Assembly (NCBI GenBank): GCA_004293645.1
Contig: REAB01000095.1
Coordinates: 1 to 38,650 of the forward strand
DNA: 38,650 nt
Reading direction: 5' to 3'
Source of the DNA: Cytophagia bacterium
Lineage (GTDB): Bacteria > Bacteroidota > Bacteroidia > Cytophagales > Spirosomataceae
Shown: positions 17,959 to 26,378 of the stretch, one piece after another
Numbering within the stretch: the stretch's first letter is position 1
Layout of the letters: each line of letters opens with the position of its first letter
Program-made: the position numbers and the translations under genes
The notes under the pieces: model-generated
What the model was told of the DNA's origin: nothing
The model's database searches: none
Seen by the model: only the letters and a program-made list of their open reading frames with translations

Positions 17959-19306
17959 TTTGTTCAATACTCATTCTGATTCGCCACTCTTTGGGTAGAT
18001 AATTATTGACGCGATTGCCCAGATTTTTTGCCCAACCCAAGCCCAAGCCCTGGTGCGTAACGAGCAGCCAACCTTTGGGCGCATCGAATAATAGGTTTTC
18101 TTTTTTCAAAAATTGCAACGCTTCGTTGGCATTCAGTTCTACCCGTGGCAAATGAGCCGCAATGGCAGTGCTGAGTGCCAGCGCGTGCGACGGTATGAAA
18201 TCTTTGCCTTTAATGGTGCCAATTTCAAAGCCTAATCCTTTGGTAGAAAGGGCTTTATCCAAAATTTTCAAATCGTCGGCTTGGCTGGCCAACACCGCCA
18301 CAATTTCTTGATTTGGTTTGATAAAAAAATCGTAGTCTGCGGGGTTTTCAAACCAACTTTCAACCACCCGCACGTCTTTGTGGTGCAGTGCTTTCATGGC
18401 GCGAAAGGCAAACACCGATTCACGAACTTCTTCTAAACCATTTTTTTTCTTGAAAACACTCAAAAAAAAGCCCTCGCCCCGCACGCGGTGCGGGTAGCAT
18501 TGGTAGCCAAACGCCTGCCGCGCCACGCCCCATTCGCTGGGTAAGTTCAGTGGCATTTCTTCAAAGTCCAGTTCGTTGGCCAAAAAAGCAGCATTTTCTT
18601 GGTTTTCGGTAGCGTTGTAGGTGCAAGTACAATAAATTAACAGGCCGTTGGGTTTGAGCAAAGGTGCGGCGGCGGTCAAAATACGCTTTTGGCGGCCCGC
18701 GCACGTCAGCACACTCTCAGGCGACCACTCGTTCATGGCGGCGGGGTCTTTTCTGAAAAGTCCTTCGCCAGAGCAAGGAGCATCTACCAAAATTACGTCA
18801 AAAAAGCCCACTAATGTGGCCAAATCTTCGGGGTCGTGGTGGCTCACGTGGAGGTTTGGCAAGCCCCATTTTTGCACATTTTCTTTCAAAATGCCCACTC
18901 TACTCCGAATCACTTCGTTGCACAACAGCAGGCTGTCGGGGTGCAATGCCGCCGCCAGTAGGGTACTTTTGCCGCCAGGCGCGGCGCACAAATCCAACAC
19001 GCGCAGCGGCTCGGCCACGTTGGCCACCTGTCTAAGCGCGTAATCAATAAGCATGGATGAGGCTTCTTGCACGTAATATGCCCCCGCGTGAAAGAGCGGG
19101 TCGAGCGTAAAAACGGGGCGAGTGGGCAAATAACGCCCCGCCGAACACCACAACACAGCGTCGGTTTGTTCAGAAAACAAGCCACTACTTTTGGCCAAAT
19201 TATGCCTCACGCTCACGGGCGCAACCTGCTGTAATGCAGCCTCAAAGGCGGGGGTTTCGTTTCCCAACAAGGCTTGCATTTGACTACGAAAAGCGTCAGA
19301 AATCAT
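17948..19306 (-). CDS. RsmF/YebU-like rRNA cytosine-C5 methyltransferase
   Basis: The product has 452 residues. The SAM site is DLCAAPGGKS (105-114), motif IV is DAPCSGEGLFRK (Cys178) and motif VI is YCTCTYN with the probable nucleophile Cys228, the two-cysteine arrangement of NOL1/NOP2/Sun m5C methyltransferases. After the catalytic domain comes a long C-terminal part (about 280-452) ending in an RNA-binding, PUA-like region (LLVTHQGLGLGWAKNLGNRVNNYLP), as in RsmF, which modifies C1407 of 16S rRNA in E. coli. Substrate here is inferred from that family. It begins 8 bp after the glycosyltransferase gene and is the last gene of the rny unit. Confidence 0.88.
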   Translation of the reverse strand: MISDAFRSQMQALLGNETPAFEAALQQVAPVSVRHNLAKSSGLFSEQTDAVLWCSAGRYLPTRPVFTLDPLFHAGAYYVQEASSMLIDYALRQVANVAEPLRVLDLCAAPGGKSTLLAAALHPDSLLLCNEVIRSRVGILKENVQKWGLPNLHVSHHDPEDLATLVGFFDVILVDAPCSGEGLFRKDPAAMNEWSPESVLTCAGRQKRILTAAAPLLKPNGLLIYCTCTYNATENQENAAFLANELDFEEMPLNLPSEWGVARQAFGYQCYPHRVRGEGFFLSVFKKKNGLEEVRESVFAFRAMKALHHKDVRVVESWFENPADYDFFIKPNQEIVAVLASQADDLKILDKALSTKGLGFEIGTIKGKDFIPSHALALSTAIAAHLPRVELNANEALQFLKKENLLFDAPKGWLLVTHQGLGLGWAKNLGNRVNNYLPKEWRIRMSIEQISG

Positions 19307-19314
19307 GCTCGTTT

Positions 19315-20427
19315 TTAGTAAGATGTAATCAGTGATTGATAAATTGTAACGAGCTGGTTGGCAATACGTTGGGCATTAAATTGCTGCACGTGTTGCTGGC
19401 CATTTTGGCACAAATTAGCCCGCAGCGTATCGTCTTGCCAAAGTTGCGAGAGCTTGCTGGTCAGCTCAGAAACATCAAGCGGATTGGCGTAGAGTGCGCC
19501 CGTACCACCCGCTTCTTCGAGGCACGAGCCAGTGGCTGCCAGCACAGGCACGCCCACCTGCAAAGCTTCCACAATCGGAATTCCAAACCCTTCAAAAATT
19601 GATGGGTACGCAAAAATGCGGGCTTGCTGGTAAAGGGCGGGCAAGTGCTCAAATGGTACTTTGTTGAAAATACGTACGCGCTTTTGCAAGCCTTTTTGTT
19701 GCACATAGTTTTCAATCTCGGTTTGAAATGGCGTTTTACCACCAATCAAAATCAGTTCGGCTTCGGGCAAGTTGGCTTCGGCAAAAGCCTGCACCAGTCG
19801 CAGTTGGTTTTTGCGAGCCTCGATGGTGCCCACGCACAGCACGTATGGTTTTTGGAGTTGGTATTTTGTGGCTACTTGGGTCGCCAAAATCGCCGAAATG
19901 GGTTTTCTAAACTGTTCGTGGCAATCTTGGTAAACTACCGAAATTTGGTTGGGGGCAATTTGGTAAAAAGCCACCATATCGCGCTTGGTTTGCTCACTTA
20001 CGGCCACAATGCGGTCGGCTTGCTGGCAAGCGGCTCTAAACTTTTGCCCATAAAAAAAGCGGTCGGTGGCGGGATAAAGTGCGGGATAGCGCAAAAAAAT
20101 GAGGTCGTGAATCGTTACCACCGAACGAATGCCCGCCTTAGCCAACCCCTGCGGAAGTTCGTTGCTGAGGCCGTGATAAAGCTGAATATGGTCTTTGCGA
20201 AGCTGCCGCACCACCCCATAACTACGCCACCAACTGTGCAAAACGGAGGGCAACGAGGGCGTAAAAACAGTTGGAAAACGATACACCTCAACATTAGTAC
20301 GGGGCGTGTAGGCTACGTACTGATGTTGAGGTGCAAAATGGGTAAGCGCATCTAAGATAAACCGACTGTAATTGCCCAGTCCAGTGGTATTATTGAAAGC
20401 CCTTTTGGCATCAAAGCCGATTTGCAT
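19315..20427 (-). CDS. GT4-family glycosyltransferase
   Basis: The product has 370 residues with the GT-B two-domain pattern. The N-terminal half has the early GLGNYSRFI loop and VVTIHDLIFLRYP (103-115) seen in mannosyltransferases such as WbaZ/MtfB; the C-terminal half has GTIEARKN (200-207), LILIGGK and the E-x7-E motif FEGFGIPIVEAL (Glu279, Glu287) that holds the nucleotide-sugar. It has no signal or membrane segment and probably works at the cytoplasmic side on a cell-surface polysaccharide or glycolipid. Donor and acceptor are unknown. It starts 13 bp after the rny stop codon; no other glycan genes are beside it, so it may be a passenger of this operon. Confidence 0.88.
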   Translation of the reverse strand: MQIGFDAKRAFNNTTGLGNYSRFILDALTHFAPQHQYVAYTPRTNVEVYRFPTVFTPSLPSVLHSWWRSYGVVRQLRKDHIQLYHGLSNELPQGLAKAGIRSVVTIHDLIFLRYPALYPATDRFFYGQKFRAACQQADRIVAVSEQTKRDMVAFYQIAPNQISVVYQDCHEQFRKPISAILATQVATKYQLQKPYVLCVGTIEARKNQLRLVQAFAEANLPEAELILIGGKTPFQTEIENYVQQKGLQKRVRIFNKVPFEHLPALYQQARIFAYPSIFEGFGIPIVEALQVGVPVLAATGSCLEEAGGTGALYANPLDVSELTSKLSQLWQDDTLRANLCQNGQQHVQQFNAQRIANQLVTIYQSLITSY

Positions 20428-20440
20428 GAGGGGTGTTTGA

Positions 20441-22048
20441 TTAACGCGCGTAAGCCACTGCCCGCATCTCGCGGATAACCGTTACTTTGATTTGGCCAGG
20501 ATATTGCATCTCTTTTTCAATTTTTTGCGAAATATCAAAAGACAATTTACCCGCTGTATCGTCCGACACGTTTTCTGAATTGACAATAACCCGCAACTCG
20601 CGGCCTGCTTGAATGGCGTAGCACTTGTCCACACCCGAAAACGAAGTAGCAAGGGCTTCCAAGTCTTTCAAGCGTTGAATGTACGACTCCATCATTTCGC
20701 GGCGCGCACCTGGCCGCGAGCCCGACACCGCATCGCAAACTTGAATAATGGGCGAGAGCATACTCGTCATTTCAATTTCGTCGTGGTGGGCACCAATGGC
20801 GTTGATTACCTCGGGGTTTTCTTTGTACTTTTTGGCCAACTCCATACCGAGCAGCGCGTGCGGCAGTTCTGATTCTTCGTGCCACACTTTACCAATGTCG
20901 TGCAGCAAACCTGCTCGTTTGGCAAGTTTCACATTTAAGCCCAGCTCTGAGGCCATTGTGGCGCATAGCCGCGCCACTTCGCGTGAGTGTTGGAGCAGGT
21001 TTTGGCCGTAAGAAGACCTAAAACGCATGCGACCCACCATTTTTACGAGTTCGGGGTGCAGTCCGTGCACGCCCAAATCAATGACAGCCCGCTCACCAAT
21101 TTCCACAATTTCGTCGTCAATTTGTTTGCGGGTTTTGGCCACTACTTCTTCAATGCGTGCGGGGTGAATGCGCCCGTCTTGCACCAAGCGGTGCAACGAG
21201 AGGCGGGTTATTTCGCGGCGAACGGGGTCAAAACCAGAAATGACGATGGCTTCGGGGGTGTCGTCCACAATGATTTCGCAACCTGTGGCAGCTTCGAGGG
21301 CGCGAATGTTACGACCTTCACGGCCAATTATTTTACCCTTCACGTCGTCGCTTTCGATATTGAACACCGACACGCAGTTTTCGATGGCGTGCTCGGTAGC
21401 GGTGCGTTGAATGGTTTCAATTACTATTTTCTTGGCCTCTTTGGTAGCGGTGAGTTTGGCCTCATCAATGATATTTTTGATGTGCGACTGTGCCTGGGTT
21501 TGCGCGTCGGCTTTGAGCGTATTTATAATCTGCTCGCGGGCCTGTTCGGCGGTGAGGCCCGCTATTTTTTCCAATTGCTCCACCTGCGTTGCCAACATCC
21601 TGTCGGCTTCAGTTTGGCGTTTTTCGGCTTCTGCGTGGCGTTTATCGGCTTCTTCGCGGCGGCGTACTGCTGCGTCAGTTTGTTGATTTAAGGTATTTTT
21701 TTGGGTTTCGAGTTCGGTTTCGCGGCGTTTGTTTTGCTCTTGCATTTGGTTGAGCTGCTGCTCGCGCTGTTTGATTTTTTGCTCATTGGCAATAATCAAG
21801 TTTTTCTTGCGGTTGCTGTCTTCTTCAAATTCTGTTTTGAGTCGCAAGTATTTTTCTTTGGCCTCCAAAATGCGGTCGCGTTTGATATTTTCGGCCTCTT
21901 TTTCAGCATTTTTAACAATTTCGCCCGCTCGTTCTTGGGCATCGGTTTCTACTTTTTTAAAAGAACTTTTGAAAAACATTCTTCCTAAAAAAATACCGAC
22001 CCCCACCGATAGTAGGGCATCTAACAATAACTTCACCGTTTCTGACAT
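20441..22048 (-). CDS. rny: Ribonuclease Y
   Basis: The product has 535 residues from the ATG of [10 protein letters not shown]; an upstream in-frame Met adds 16 residues with no family match. The layout is that of RNase Y: one N-terminal membrane helix (about 5-26), a long charged coiled coil (about 30-215), a KH RNA-binding domain with [15 protein letters not shown] (238-252), then an HD hydrolase domain with the metal-binding LLHDIGK (His383, Asp384) and the later AHHDEIE and [18 protein letters not shown] segments. It is a membrane-anchored endonuclease that starts mRNA decay. The gene follows zapA on the same strand, across a 149-bp gap with a terminator-like hairpin 40 bp before the start codon. 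Confidence 0.95.
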   Translation of the reverse strand: MSETVKLLLDALLSVGVGIFLGRMFFKSSFKKVETDAQERAGEIVKNAEKEAENIKRDRILEAKEKYLRLKTEFEEDSNRKKNLIIANEQKIKQREQQLNQMQEQNKRRETELETQKNTLNQQTDAAVRRREEADKRHAEAEKRQTEADRMLATQVEQLEKIAGLTAEQAREQIINTLKADAQTQAQSHIKNIIDEAKLTATKEAKKIVIETIQRTATEHAIENCVSVFNIESDDVKGKIIGREGRNIRALEAATGCEIIVDDTPEAIVISGFDPVRREITRLSLHRLVQDGRIHPARIEEVVAKTRKQIDDEIVEIGERAVIDLGVHGLHPELVKMVGRMRFRSSYGQNLLQHSREVARLCATMASELGLNVKLAKRAGLLHDIGKVWHEESELPHALLGMELAKKYKENPEVINAIGAHHDEIEMTSMLSPIIQVCDAVSGSRPGARREMMESYIQRLKDLEALATSFSGVDKCYAIQAGRELRVIVNSENVSDDTAGKLSFDISQKIEKEMQYPGQIKVTVIREMRAVAYAR

Positions 22049-22080
22049 TTTAAATGTATGTTTTTGTGGTTGAAAAAATA

Positions 22081-22102
22081 AATAAAACCGCACCAAATGC
22101 GG
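22081..22102 (-). terminator. Terminator-like hairpin just upstream of rny
   Basis: A 5-bp stem (CCGCA / TGCGG, 22088-22092 with 22098-22102) is followed on the minus strand by TTTTATTTATTTTTT. It ends about 30-40 bp before the rny start codon, leaving almost no room for a promoter after it, so it could end a small RNA or attenuate rny. Confidence 0.6.
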
Positions 22103-22180
22103 CGTTTTGCTTTGGCCTGCTATGGCCTCGGCGATTCAACCCAAACAAAAACAAAAAAACAGCGAACTAAGAGAAGAAAT
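22088..22180 (-). ncRNA. Candidate structured small RNA between zapA and rny (6S-like position)
   Basis: On the minus strand, after a T-rich leader, GTTTTTGTTTGG (22152-22141) can pair with CCAAAGCAAAAC (22115-22104): two 5-bp helices around a 2x2 internal bubble, enclosing a 25-nt loop with a GGCC...GGCC element, and ending in the terminator hairpin. In E. coli the 6S RNA gene ssrS lies beside zapA, and the position here, next to zapA, is comparable. Sequence identity to 6S RNA is not demonstrated; the alternative is an rny leader region. Confidence 0.3.
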
Positions 22181-22197
22181 GAATGAATAAAAGAAGA

Positions 22198-22488
22198 TTA
22201 ATTGTCGGGTAGGGTCATGCGGTTGCGTAAATCATCTACTTTTTTGAACACTAAATTTTGCCACTCGGCCATTTCGGCATCGCCTTTTAAGCGGGCTACC
22301 ATGCTATCTAAGGCCACTCTCGACAAAATTTCCCGAATGTCTTTGAGTTCGGGTTGCGCACGATAAAAATCTATCCGTTCGTTAATTAGTTGGGCCGCTT
22401 CCCGTACAAAAGCCTCTTCGCCGTCGGCTACCCGCATCTTGATACTGCGGTCGGCAATGGGTACAGTAATGGTCAATTTATCTTTCAT
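22198..22488 (-). CDS. zapA: Cell division protein ZapA
   Basis: The product has 96 residues, the normal length. The N-terminal LTITVPIADRSIKMRVADGEEAFVREAAQLINERI (5-39) is the ZapA globular domain, followed by a helical, coiled-coil C-terminus. ZapA binds FtsZ and bundles its filaments at the division ring. It is 14 bp downstream of a coiled-coil gene in the same direction, an arrangement that suggests a shared division-related operon. Confidence 0.9.
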   Translation of the reverse strand: MKDKLTITVPIADRSIKMRVADGEEAFVREAAQLINERIDFYRAQPELKDIREILSRVALDSMVARLKGDAEMAEWQNLVFKKVDDLRNRMTLPDN

Positions 22489-22502
22489 TCATTGGTCAAA
22501 CT

Positions 22503-22904
22503 TTACAAATCGTGGAGGACTTTGATGGCTTCGTCCACGTATCGAATATAGTCGTCTAACTTCGTTTTAAGTTCGGCAGTTGCTTCTGCGTTTCTTGGGT
22601 TTTTTACAATATTATTAAATTGTTTAAAGTTTTTCAACTTTTCTTTCAAAGAAAGCTCATTTTTTTCTAATTGCTTCACGCGGCCTTCCAATTCTTTCAC
22701 CTTAGACCGCGCCGTATTTAGGTCTTCTACTTGGGCTATTTTTTGCTGCTGCACGGTTTCAAAGCGGCCTTTTAGTTCGTTGTGAGCAGCTTTTTCGTGT
22801 GCCAAAGCAGAGGTCAGCACCATGGCACTCTTTTCTAACGATTTAAACTGAAAAATGATTTCTTCCAGCGCGTCGTTGTCTTTATATACCTTATCATTTA
22901 TCAT
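22503..22904 (-). CDS. Small coiled-coil protein upstream of zapA
   Basis: From the ATG of MINDKVYKDNDALEEI the product has 133 residues, almost wholly helical. A coiled coil covers about 12-95 (SLEKSAMVLTSALAHEK, KVKELEGRVKQLEKNELSLKEKL) and a C-terminal helix TAELKTKLDDYIRYVDEAIKVL follows. No signal peptide or enzyme motif is visible. A longer form starting at 22961 is possible and cannot be excluded. The pairing with zapA and the small coiled-coil design suggest a division-ring accessory protein comparable to ZapB, but the sequence itself does not prove it. Confidence 0.75.
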   Translation of the reverse strand: MINDKVYKDNDALEEIIFQFKSLEKSAMVLTSALAHEKAAHNELKGRFETVQQQKIAQVEDLNTARSKVKELEGRVKQLEKNELSLKEKLKNFKQFNNIVKNPRNAEATAELKTKLDDYIRYVDEAIKVLHDL

Positions 22905-22971
22905 GCCAATCTGTTTGCAAAGAGTAATCTGACCGTAAATCAATAATGAGTGCGTGGCCAAATAAACAGGG

Positions 22972-22979
22972 CAAAATTA
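22972..22979 (-). promoter_or_regulatory. Candidate -7 box for the coiled-coil/zapA unit
   Basis: On the minus strand this reads TAATTTTG (TAnnTTTG). A TTG lies 23 bp further upstream (23003-23005), slightly beyond the usual spacing. Transcription would begin near 22965, leaving the first Met (22961) nearly leaderless and the second (22904) with about 60 nt of leader. Confidence 0.35.
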
Positions 22980-23042
22980 GAAAAAAGTTGGTAGCCTTTT
23001 TGCAAAAACTTTAAAGCAACCAGATAGCTGAGAAAAACTACT

Positions 23043-23050
23043 TATATTTG
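23043..23050 (+). promoter_or_regulatory. Candidate -7 box for the Uma2-type gene
   Basis: TATATTTG matches TAnnTTTG and lies 22 bp before the ATG. No -33 TTG at proper distance is seen. Confidence 0.35.
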
Positions 23051-23072
23051 GTTATCAAAATCAGCAATTGCT

Positions 23073-23612
23073 ATGATAACTGCAAATAGTCCGCTGCCCG
23101 CAACTCTTTTGGAGTTCATGAACTGGGAGCCAAACGACGGCCTCAAACACGAGTGGAACGATGGCGAAATTATTAAATTTGCAGGCATGAATAAAACCCA
23201 ATTTCACATCTATACGATTCTCAATCGCCTTTTTATTTCAAAGGGTTATTGGAAAAAAGGCACGTTTGTGGCCGAGCAAGACGTGCAGCTTTCGGGTATT
23301 CAAATGCGCCGCCCCGATATGGCTTACTTTACCATTGAGCAAGAAGCCCGCATGAAAAACGGCAGCGATGAAATACCTGCTTTTGTGGTGGAGGTGATTT
23401 CGGGCAATGACAACATCAACCAAGTTGAAGAAAAAATTATTGAGTACTTCAAAGCAGGTGTCAAAATAGTGTGGCTTGTTTTGCCCGAGCCAAAGTCGGT
23501 ACACGTTTACACCTCGCGCAAAGAAGTAGAAATCTGCACCGACTCCGACACTTGCTCCGCTGCGCCCATCTTACCCGATTTTGAGGTGAGCGTCAATGAG
23601 TTGTTTGGGTAA
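23073..23612 (+). CDS. Uma2 family (DUF820) putative endonuclease
   Basis: The product has 179 residues, a typical length. The restriction-endonuclease-like core is visible: acidic HEWNDGEII (26-34), RRPDMAYF (Pro81-Asp82), FVVEVISGND (Glu107) and the K...Y..GVKIVWLVLPE segment (121-139), which together make the PD-(D/E)xK-type site. Uma2 proteins occur in many copies in cyanobacteria and some Bacteroidota and their targets are unknown; some have been linked to mobile DNA. The gene stands alone in an accessory stretch with a small exported protein gene and an IS remnant nearby. No partner methylase or antitoxin is visible. Confidence 0.88.
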   Translation: MITANSPLPATLLEFMNWEPNDGLKHEWNDGEIIKFAGMNKTQFHIYTILNRLFISKGYWKKGTFVAEQDVQLSGIQMRRPDMAYFTIEQEARMKNGSDEIPAFVVEVISGNDNINQVEEKIIEYFKAGVKIVWLVLPEPKSVHVYTSRKEVEICTDSDTCSAAPILPDFEVSVNELFG

Positions 23613-24091
23613 TTTGTGGGTCTATATTTCATTCAAAAGCTACAAAACTTTATTTTCCTATCACTGCGCCCAGTTCTTTTTCAAAAGCCACGATGAGCTT
23701 TTGCATTGAATAGATTCGAGAGAAGGAGTTTGGTCAAAAAAACTTTGCACCGAACACACAAAGTCTCCCTCACGCCCAAACCAAGCCGTGGTGCTTTTAT
23801 CGCTTCTGAAATCAGCTTCGTCCAGCTTAGACGCGGTTTGGTCAGAAATTAGGGGCGGTTCATCACTTTTTTTTGACACCGTGCAACCTTCATCGCTACA
23901 TTTACATCATCATTAGGAAAACAAAATGCCTTGTTGATGGGTTATATTTCAAAAGACCTACCGCTTATCATTTTAAACTACCGTTCAACACTAATTTTTC
24001 AAAAACAAGATACTTTGTATTGCAAGATACCGATCTAACCAATACCTTTGAAATGTTAAATCGTAAATCCACGAAAAAACGCACAGCTATT
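23613..24091. other. 479-bp stretch without a convincing gene
   Basis: Only weak reading frames are present. A 72-codon minus-strand frame (23661-23879) has no recognisable family, and an overlapping frame ends in a protein-like tail (RIYSMQKLIVAFEKELG), which could be the decayed end of an old gene. The right part (from about 24020) holds the promoter of the next gene. Confidence 0.5.
24020..24050 (+). promoter_or_regulatory. Promoter of the small exported protein gene
   Basis: TTG (24020-24022) and TACCTTTG (24043-24050) are separated by 20 bp, fitting the Bacteroidota -33/-7 consensus. This is the best promoter match in the window, about 42 bp before the chosen start codon. Confidence 0.5.
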
Positions 24092-24337
24092 ATGAAAAAA
24101 ATCGCCCTTATCGCCGCCCTTTGTTTTGTTAGTTTTGAAGGTATGAGTATTGGTCGCCCGCACAATGTGTTTGCGATGCACCAGATGGCAGGTACGCGGG
24201 TGGCTACGCCCGTTGCCAAGAAAATTCAGGATAAGCCCGTTACGCAAGTGATAGACGATGCCAAAGCTGCTGCAGGAACAACCAAACAGGCGGTTTCGGT
24301 GGTTAGGTTGTTGGTGCGGGTTTTTGGCGGTTTTTAA
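24092..24337 (+). CDS. Small exported protein of unknown function
   Basis: The product has 81 residues beginning with a signal peptide (MKKIALIAALCFVSFEG). The mature part is short and basic, with a polar middle (KKIQDKPVTQVIDDAKAAAGTTKQ) and a hydrophobic end (VVRLLVRVFGGF). I do not recognise a family. A longer in-frame start at 23873 exists, but the promoter at 24020-24050 and the signal peptide favour this one; Met at 24053 is also possible. It runs tail to tail with the rhodanese gene, 6 bp apart. Confidence 0.55.
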   Translation: MKKIALIAALCFVSFEGMSIGRPHNVFAMHQMAGTRVATPVAKKIQDKPVTQVIDDAKAAAGTTKQAVSVVRLLVRVFGGF

Positions 24338-24343
24338 GCGCGC

Positions 24344-24844
24344 CTATTTGTACACTTTTTCTCCTTTTTGCAGCCACACGCCCCACGCGGGCGAGTAAGC
24401 GTGCACTCGATTGGTGGGCCGATTGACGCTATCTACTACAACATTCCCTTGGTTTACCCACTCAAAAATGCTCCCGTATAAATTCTTGACGTTGGTATAA
24501 CCCGCCGCCAACAGTTTTTCGCCAATGCGTTCGCTGCGGTAGCCCACCGAACAATAGACCACAATAGGACTGTTTTTGGGTAAATCGCTCACCCGATTCA
24601 AATCAAAATCGTTGTAACCCACCCAACGGGCATTGGGCAAGTGGCTGATGTTAAATTCGGGCTTGGGGCGGGTGTCGAGCAAGACCACATTTTTTTGCTC
24701 TTTTTGTAAGTCGGTGCAAGAGATAGTGGGCACCGTTTTTTTGTACAACGCTTTGAGCATCAATTCATATGCTTTGCTGTTGGTTTGGGCGTTGGCCTCA
24801 GAAAACGCCATGATAAGCGCGGTTAAAACAAAAATGTTTTTCAT
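24344..24844 (-). CDS. Periplasmic rhodanese-like protein
   Basis: The product has 166 residues with a signal peptide (1-20). The rhodanese domain spans about 38-135: LLDTRPKPEFNISHLPNA carries the CH2A-type helix and the active-site loop is YCSVGYRS with Cys98. The fold carries persulfide sulfur on this Cys; acceptors vary. A C-terminal extension (about 136-166) with Pro and aromatic residues follows. It lies 9 bp after the DUF2490 gene on the same strand and is probably co-transcribed with it; the functional link is unknown. Confidence 0.88.
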   Translation of the reverse strand: MKNIFVLTALIMAFSEANAQTNSKAYELMLKALYKKTVPTISCTDLQKEQKNVVLLDTRPKPEFNISHLPNARWVGYNDFDLNRVSDLPKNSPIVVYCSVGYRSERIGEKLLAAGYTNVKNLYGSIFEWVNQGNVVVDSVNRPTNRVHAYSPAWGVWLQKGEKVYK

Positions 24845-24853
24845 TTGAAAAGA

Positions 24854-25585
24854 TTATAATCTAACAAAGAGGTGTAAGTTAGTAACATTTTGGTTGTCGG
24901 CTTCTGTCTTGTTTAAACGCTGAGTTCGGATAAAAGTATAGCCTGTTTCTAAATTGAGGTGGGGGGTGAGTTGCCACAATAAACTGCTCCCAAGCCAAAA
25001 TTGGTGAAAACGGACGGCTGGCAAGTTGTTGATTTGGGGTGGCGTGTGCAAAATTACCTCAGTTAGGCCGTTGATACTTACGAACGATTTCCATTTATAG
25101 TTTATTTGAAACCGCGTCCGAACCCGGCCAACGGGCTGGTCTTGGTTGGAACGAAAAAAACGAAACTCTTGTAAAACGCGCTCCCGAAAAGTCCACCTCG
25201 ACTTGTTATTCTGGGTAAGCTCAAACCCTACCGAGTAGCGCCATTCCCGATTTTGAGGTACCGAAAAATCTTCTTCGCGGCCCAACAGTGTATTGGCCAA
25301 AAAATAATTGATTTGAATAGGAATGAACGCTACCGTTTGTTTTTTGTTGCGCCTCACGAGTTGTGCGTGTGCGCCCGTGAGCAGTGGTTCTTCCAAAAAA
25401 TTGACTGTGTTGTTCAAATAATTATTCTGCCGCCGCCAGTGCACCGCCGTTACCACTTCCCATTGTTTTGAAACGGGTGCTGTTACTTGAAACCTCGTCC
25501 AGAGGGAAGTATGCGGGTATTCTTGCGCTATTGCACAACTCGAAATACCGCAGTAGAGGACTAAGAAATAGACTAATTTTGGCAT
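24854..25585 (-). CDS. DUF2490 outer-membrane beta-barrel-like protein
   Basis: The product has 243 residues with a signal peptide (about 1-20, ending CAIAQ). The body alternates aromatic and polar residues in strand-like segments (WEVVTAVHWRRQNN, RWTFRERVLQEFRFF, TRFQINYKWKSFVSINGLTE) and ends LHLFVRL, an outer-membrane-type C-terminus. This matches DUF2490, a Bacteroidota family of unknown role, assumed to be in the outer membrane. First gene of a two-gene unit with the rhodanese-like gene. Confidence 0.85.
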   Translation of the reverse strand: MPKLVYFLVLYCGISSCAIAQEYPHTSLWTRFQVTAPVSKQWEVVTAVHWRRQNNYLNNTVNFLEEPLLTGAHAQLVRRNKKQTVAFIPIQINYFLANTLLGREEDFSVPQNREWRYSVGFELTQNNKSRWTFRERVLQEFRFFRSNQDQPVGRVRTRFQINYKWKSFVSINGLTEVILHTPPQINNLPAVRFHQFWLGSSLLWQLTPHLNLETGYTFIRTQRLNKTEADNQNVTNLHLFVRL

Positions 25586-25682
25586 CCTTCACGGAAATAA
25601 AAAATAGGCATTTTAAATCATTGACATTCAATTGTTTACAAGTCAAAGTGTCAACTACTTTTTAATGGTTATGAATGATTAC

Positions 25683-25820
25683 GTTTCAAAGTATAGATCT
25701 GAACATAAAATACTCGCAAGACTCATTTGAAAATGGGCTTATTTAGCCAAATTTAGCGATTTTTAAGCCCATTTTACGCAATTTTAGTTGCTCTTGAAAC
25801 GGAGGTCTATACTTTGAAAC
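25683..25820. mobile_element. 138-bp MITE-like element with 15-bp perfect terminal inverted repeats
   Basis: The ends are GTTTCAAAGTATAGA (25683-25697) and TCTATACTTTGAAAC (25806-25820), a perfect 15-bp inverted pair. Inside is a second perfect 12-bp inverted pair (AAAATGGGCTTA 25730-25741 with TAAGCCCATTTT 25764-25775). No coding frame is contained. It sits exactly where the IS481 transposase reading frame stops. No clear target-site duplication is seen. Confidence 0.6.
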
Positions 25821-26220
25821 ATGACCAATAACCTGGTTCATAAGCTTTGAATTTCTTTGCTTTATCTTTTTGTTGTGCTGGCACTTGATTGATACCATGC
25901 TTTACAAAAAAACGATAAACTGAACTTCTGGAAATGGCATCATTTTGCCCTAAGAGTGTTTCAAAAACCTCATCAAGGGCGAGCCATGAACTGCGTCTAA
26001 TACTGATCAATGAAGCAGTTTCTAACTTTGTTACAGAATATTCAATATTTTTTGGACAACTGCTCGCATCTGTAACAAATCCTCTATTTCTCCATTTGGA
26101 TGCCGTTTGTTTAGATATATTGAAACGCTCAGCTATGGCTTGATTTGTGTCAGAACATTTTTGAATCTGTTCTCTATTGTTTACATTTGTTTTGGCATTA
26201 GAGTGATAGACTTGTGACAT
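25807..26220 (-). pseudogene. Truncated IS481-family transposase
   Basis: 137 residues remain of what is normally about 300-350. The N-terminal helix-turn-helix (TNQAIAERFNISKQTASKWRNR, about 26-47) and the middle of the DNA-binding part up to KAKKFKAYEPGY match the IS481 group common in Bacteroidota. The catalytic DDE domain, which normally begins right after EPGY with HIDVTYLP, is missing. The last codons (WSCFKV, stop) come from the end of the MITE-like element at 25806-25820, whose terminal repeat supplies the TAG. No other part of the transposase is found beyond the element, so the rest has been lost. It cannot be active on its own. Confidence 0.85.
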
Positions 26221-26378
26221 ATTATTTTTATTTGGGGAAGAACAAAAATAATCACTTCTTTATTATTTCCTCTTTTGAGTTCTCTTAAAATTATATTTTA
26301 TCAAGCTTGGAAGGGGAAAAATTCCAGCAATAACGTTATGAAACTGTACATTATGGCCTCATTTAAGCTTAGTTATCC

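Noticed and set aside
23073..23612. Uma2 protein as part of a defence island
   Set aside because: No methylase, helicase, toxin or other defence gene lies beside it.
23661..23879. 72-codon minus-strand reading frame
   Set aside because: No signal, motif or promoter; unlike any family I know. Kept only as part of a gene-poor stretch.
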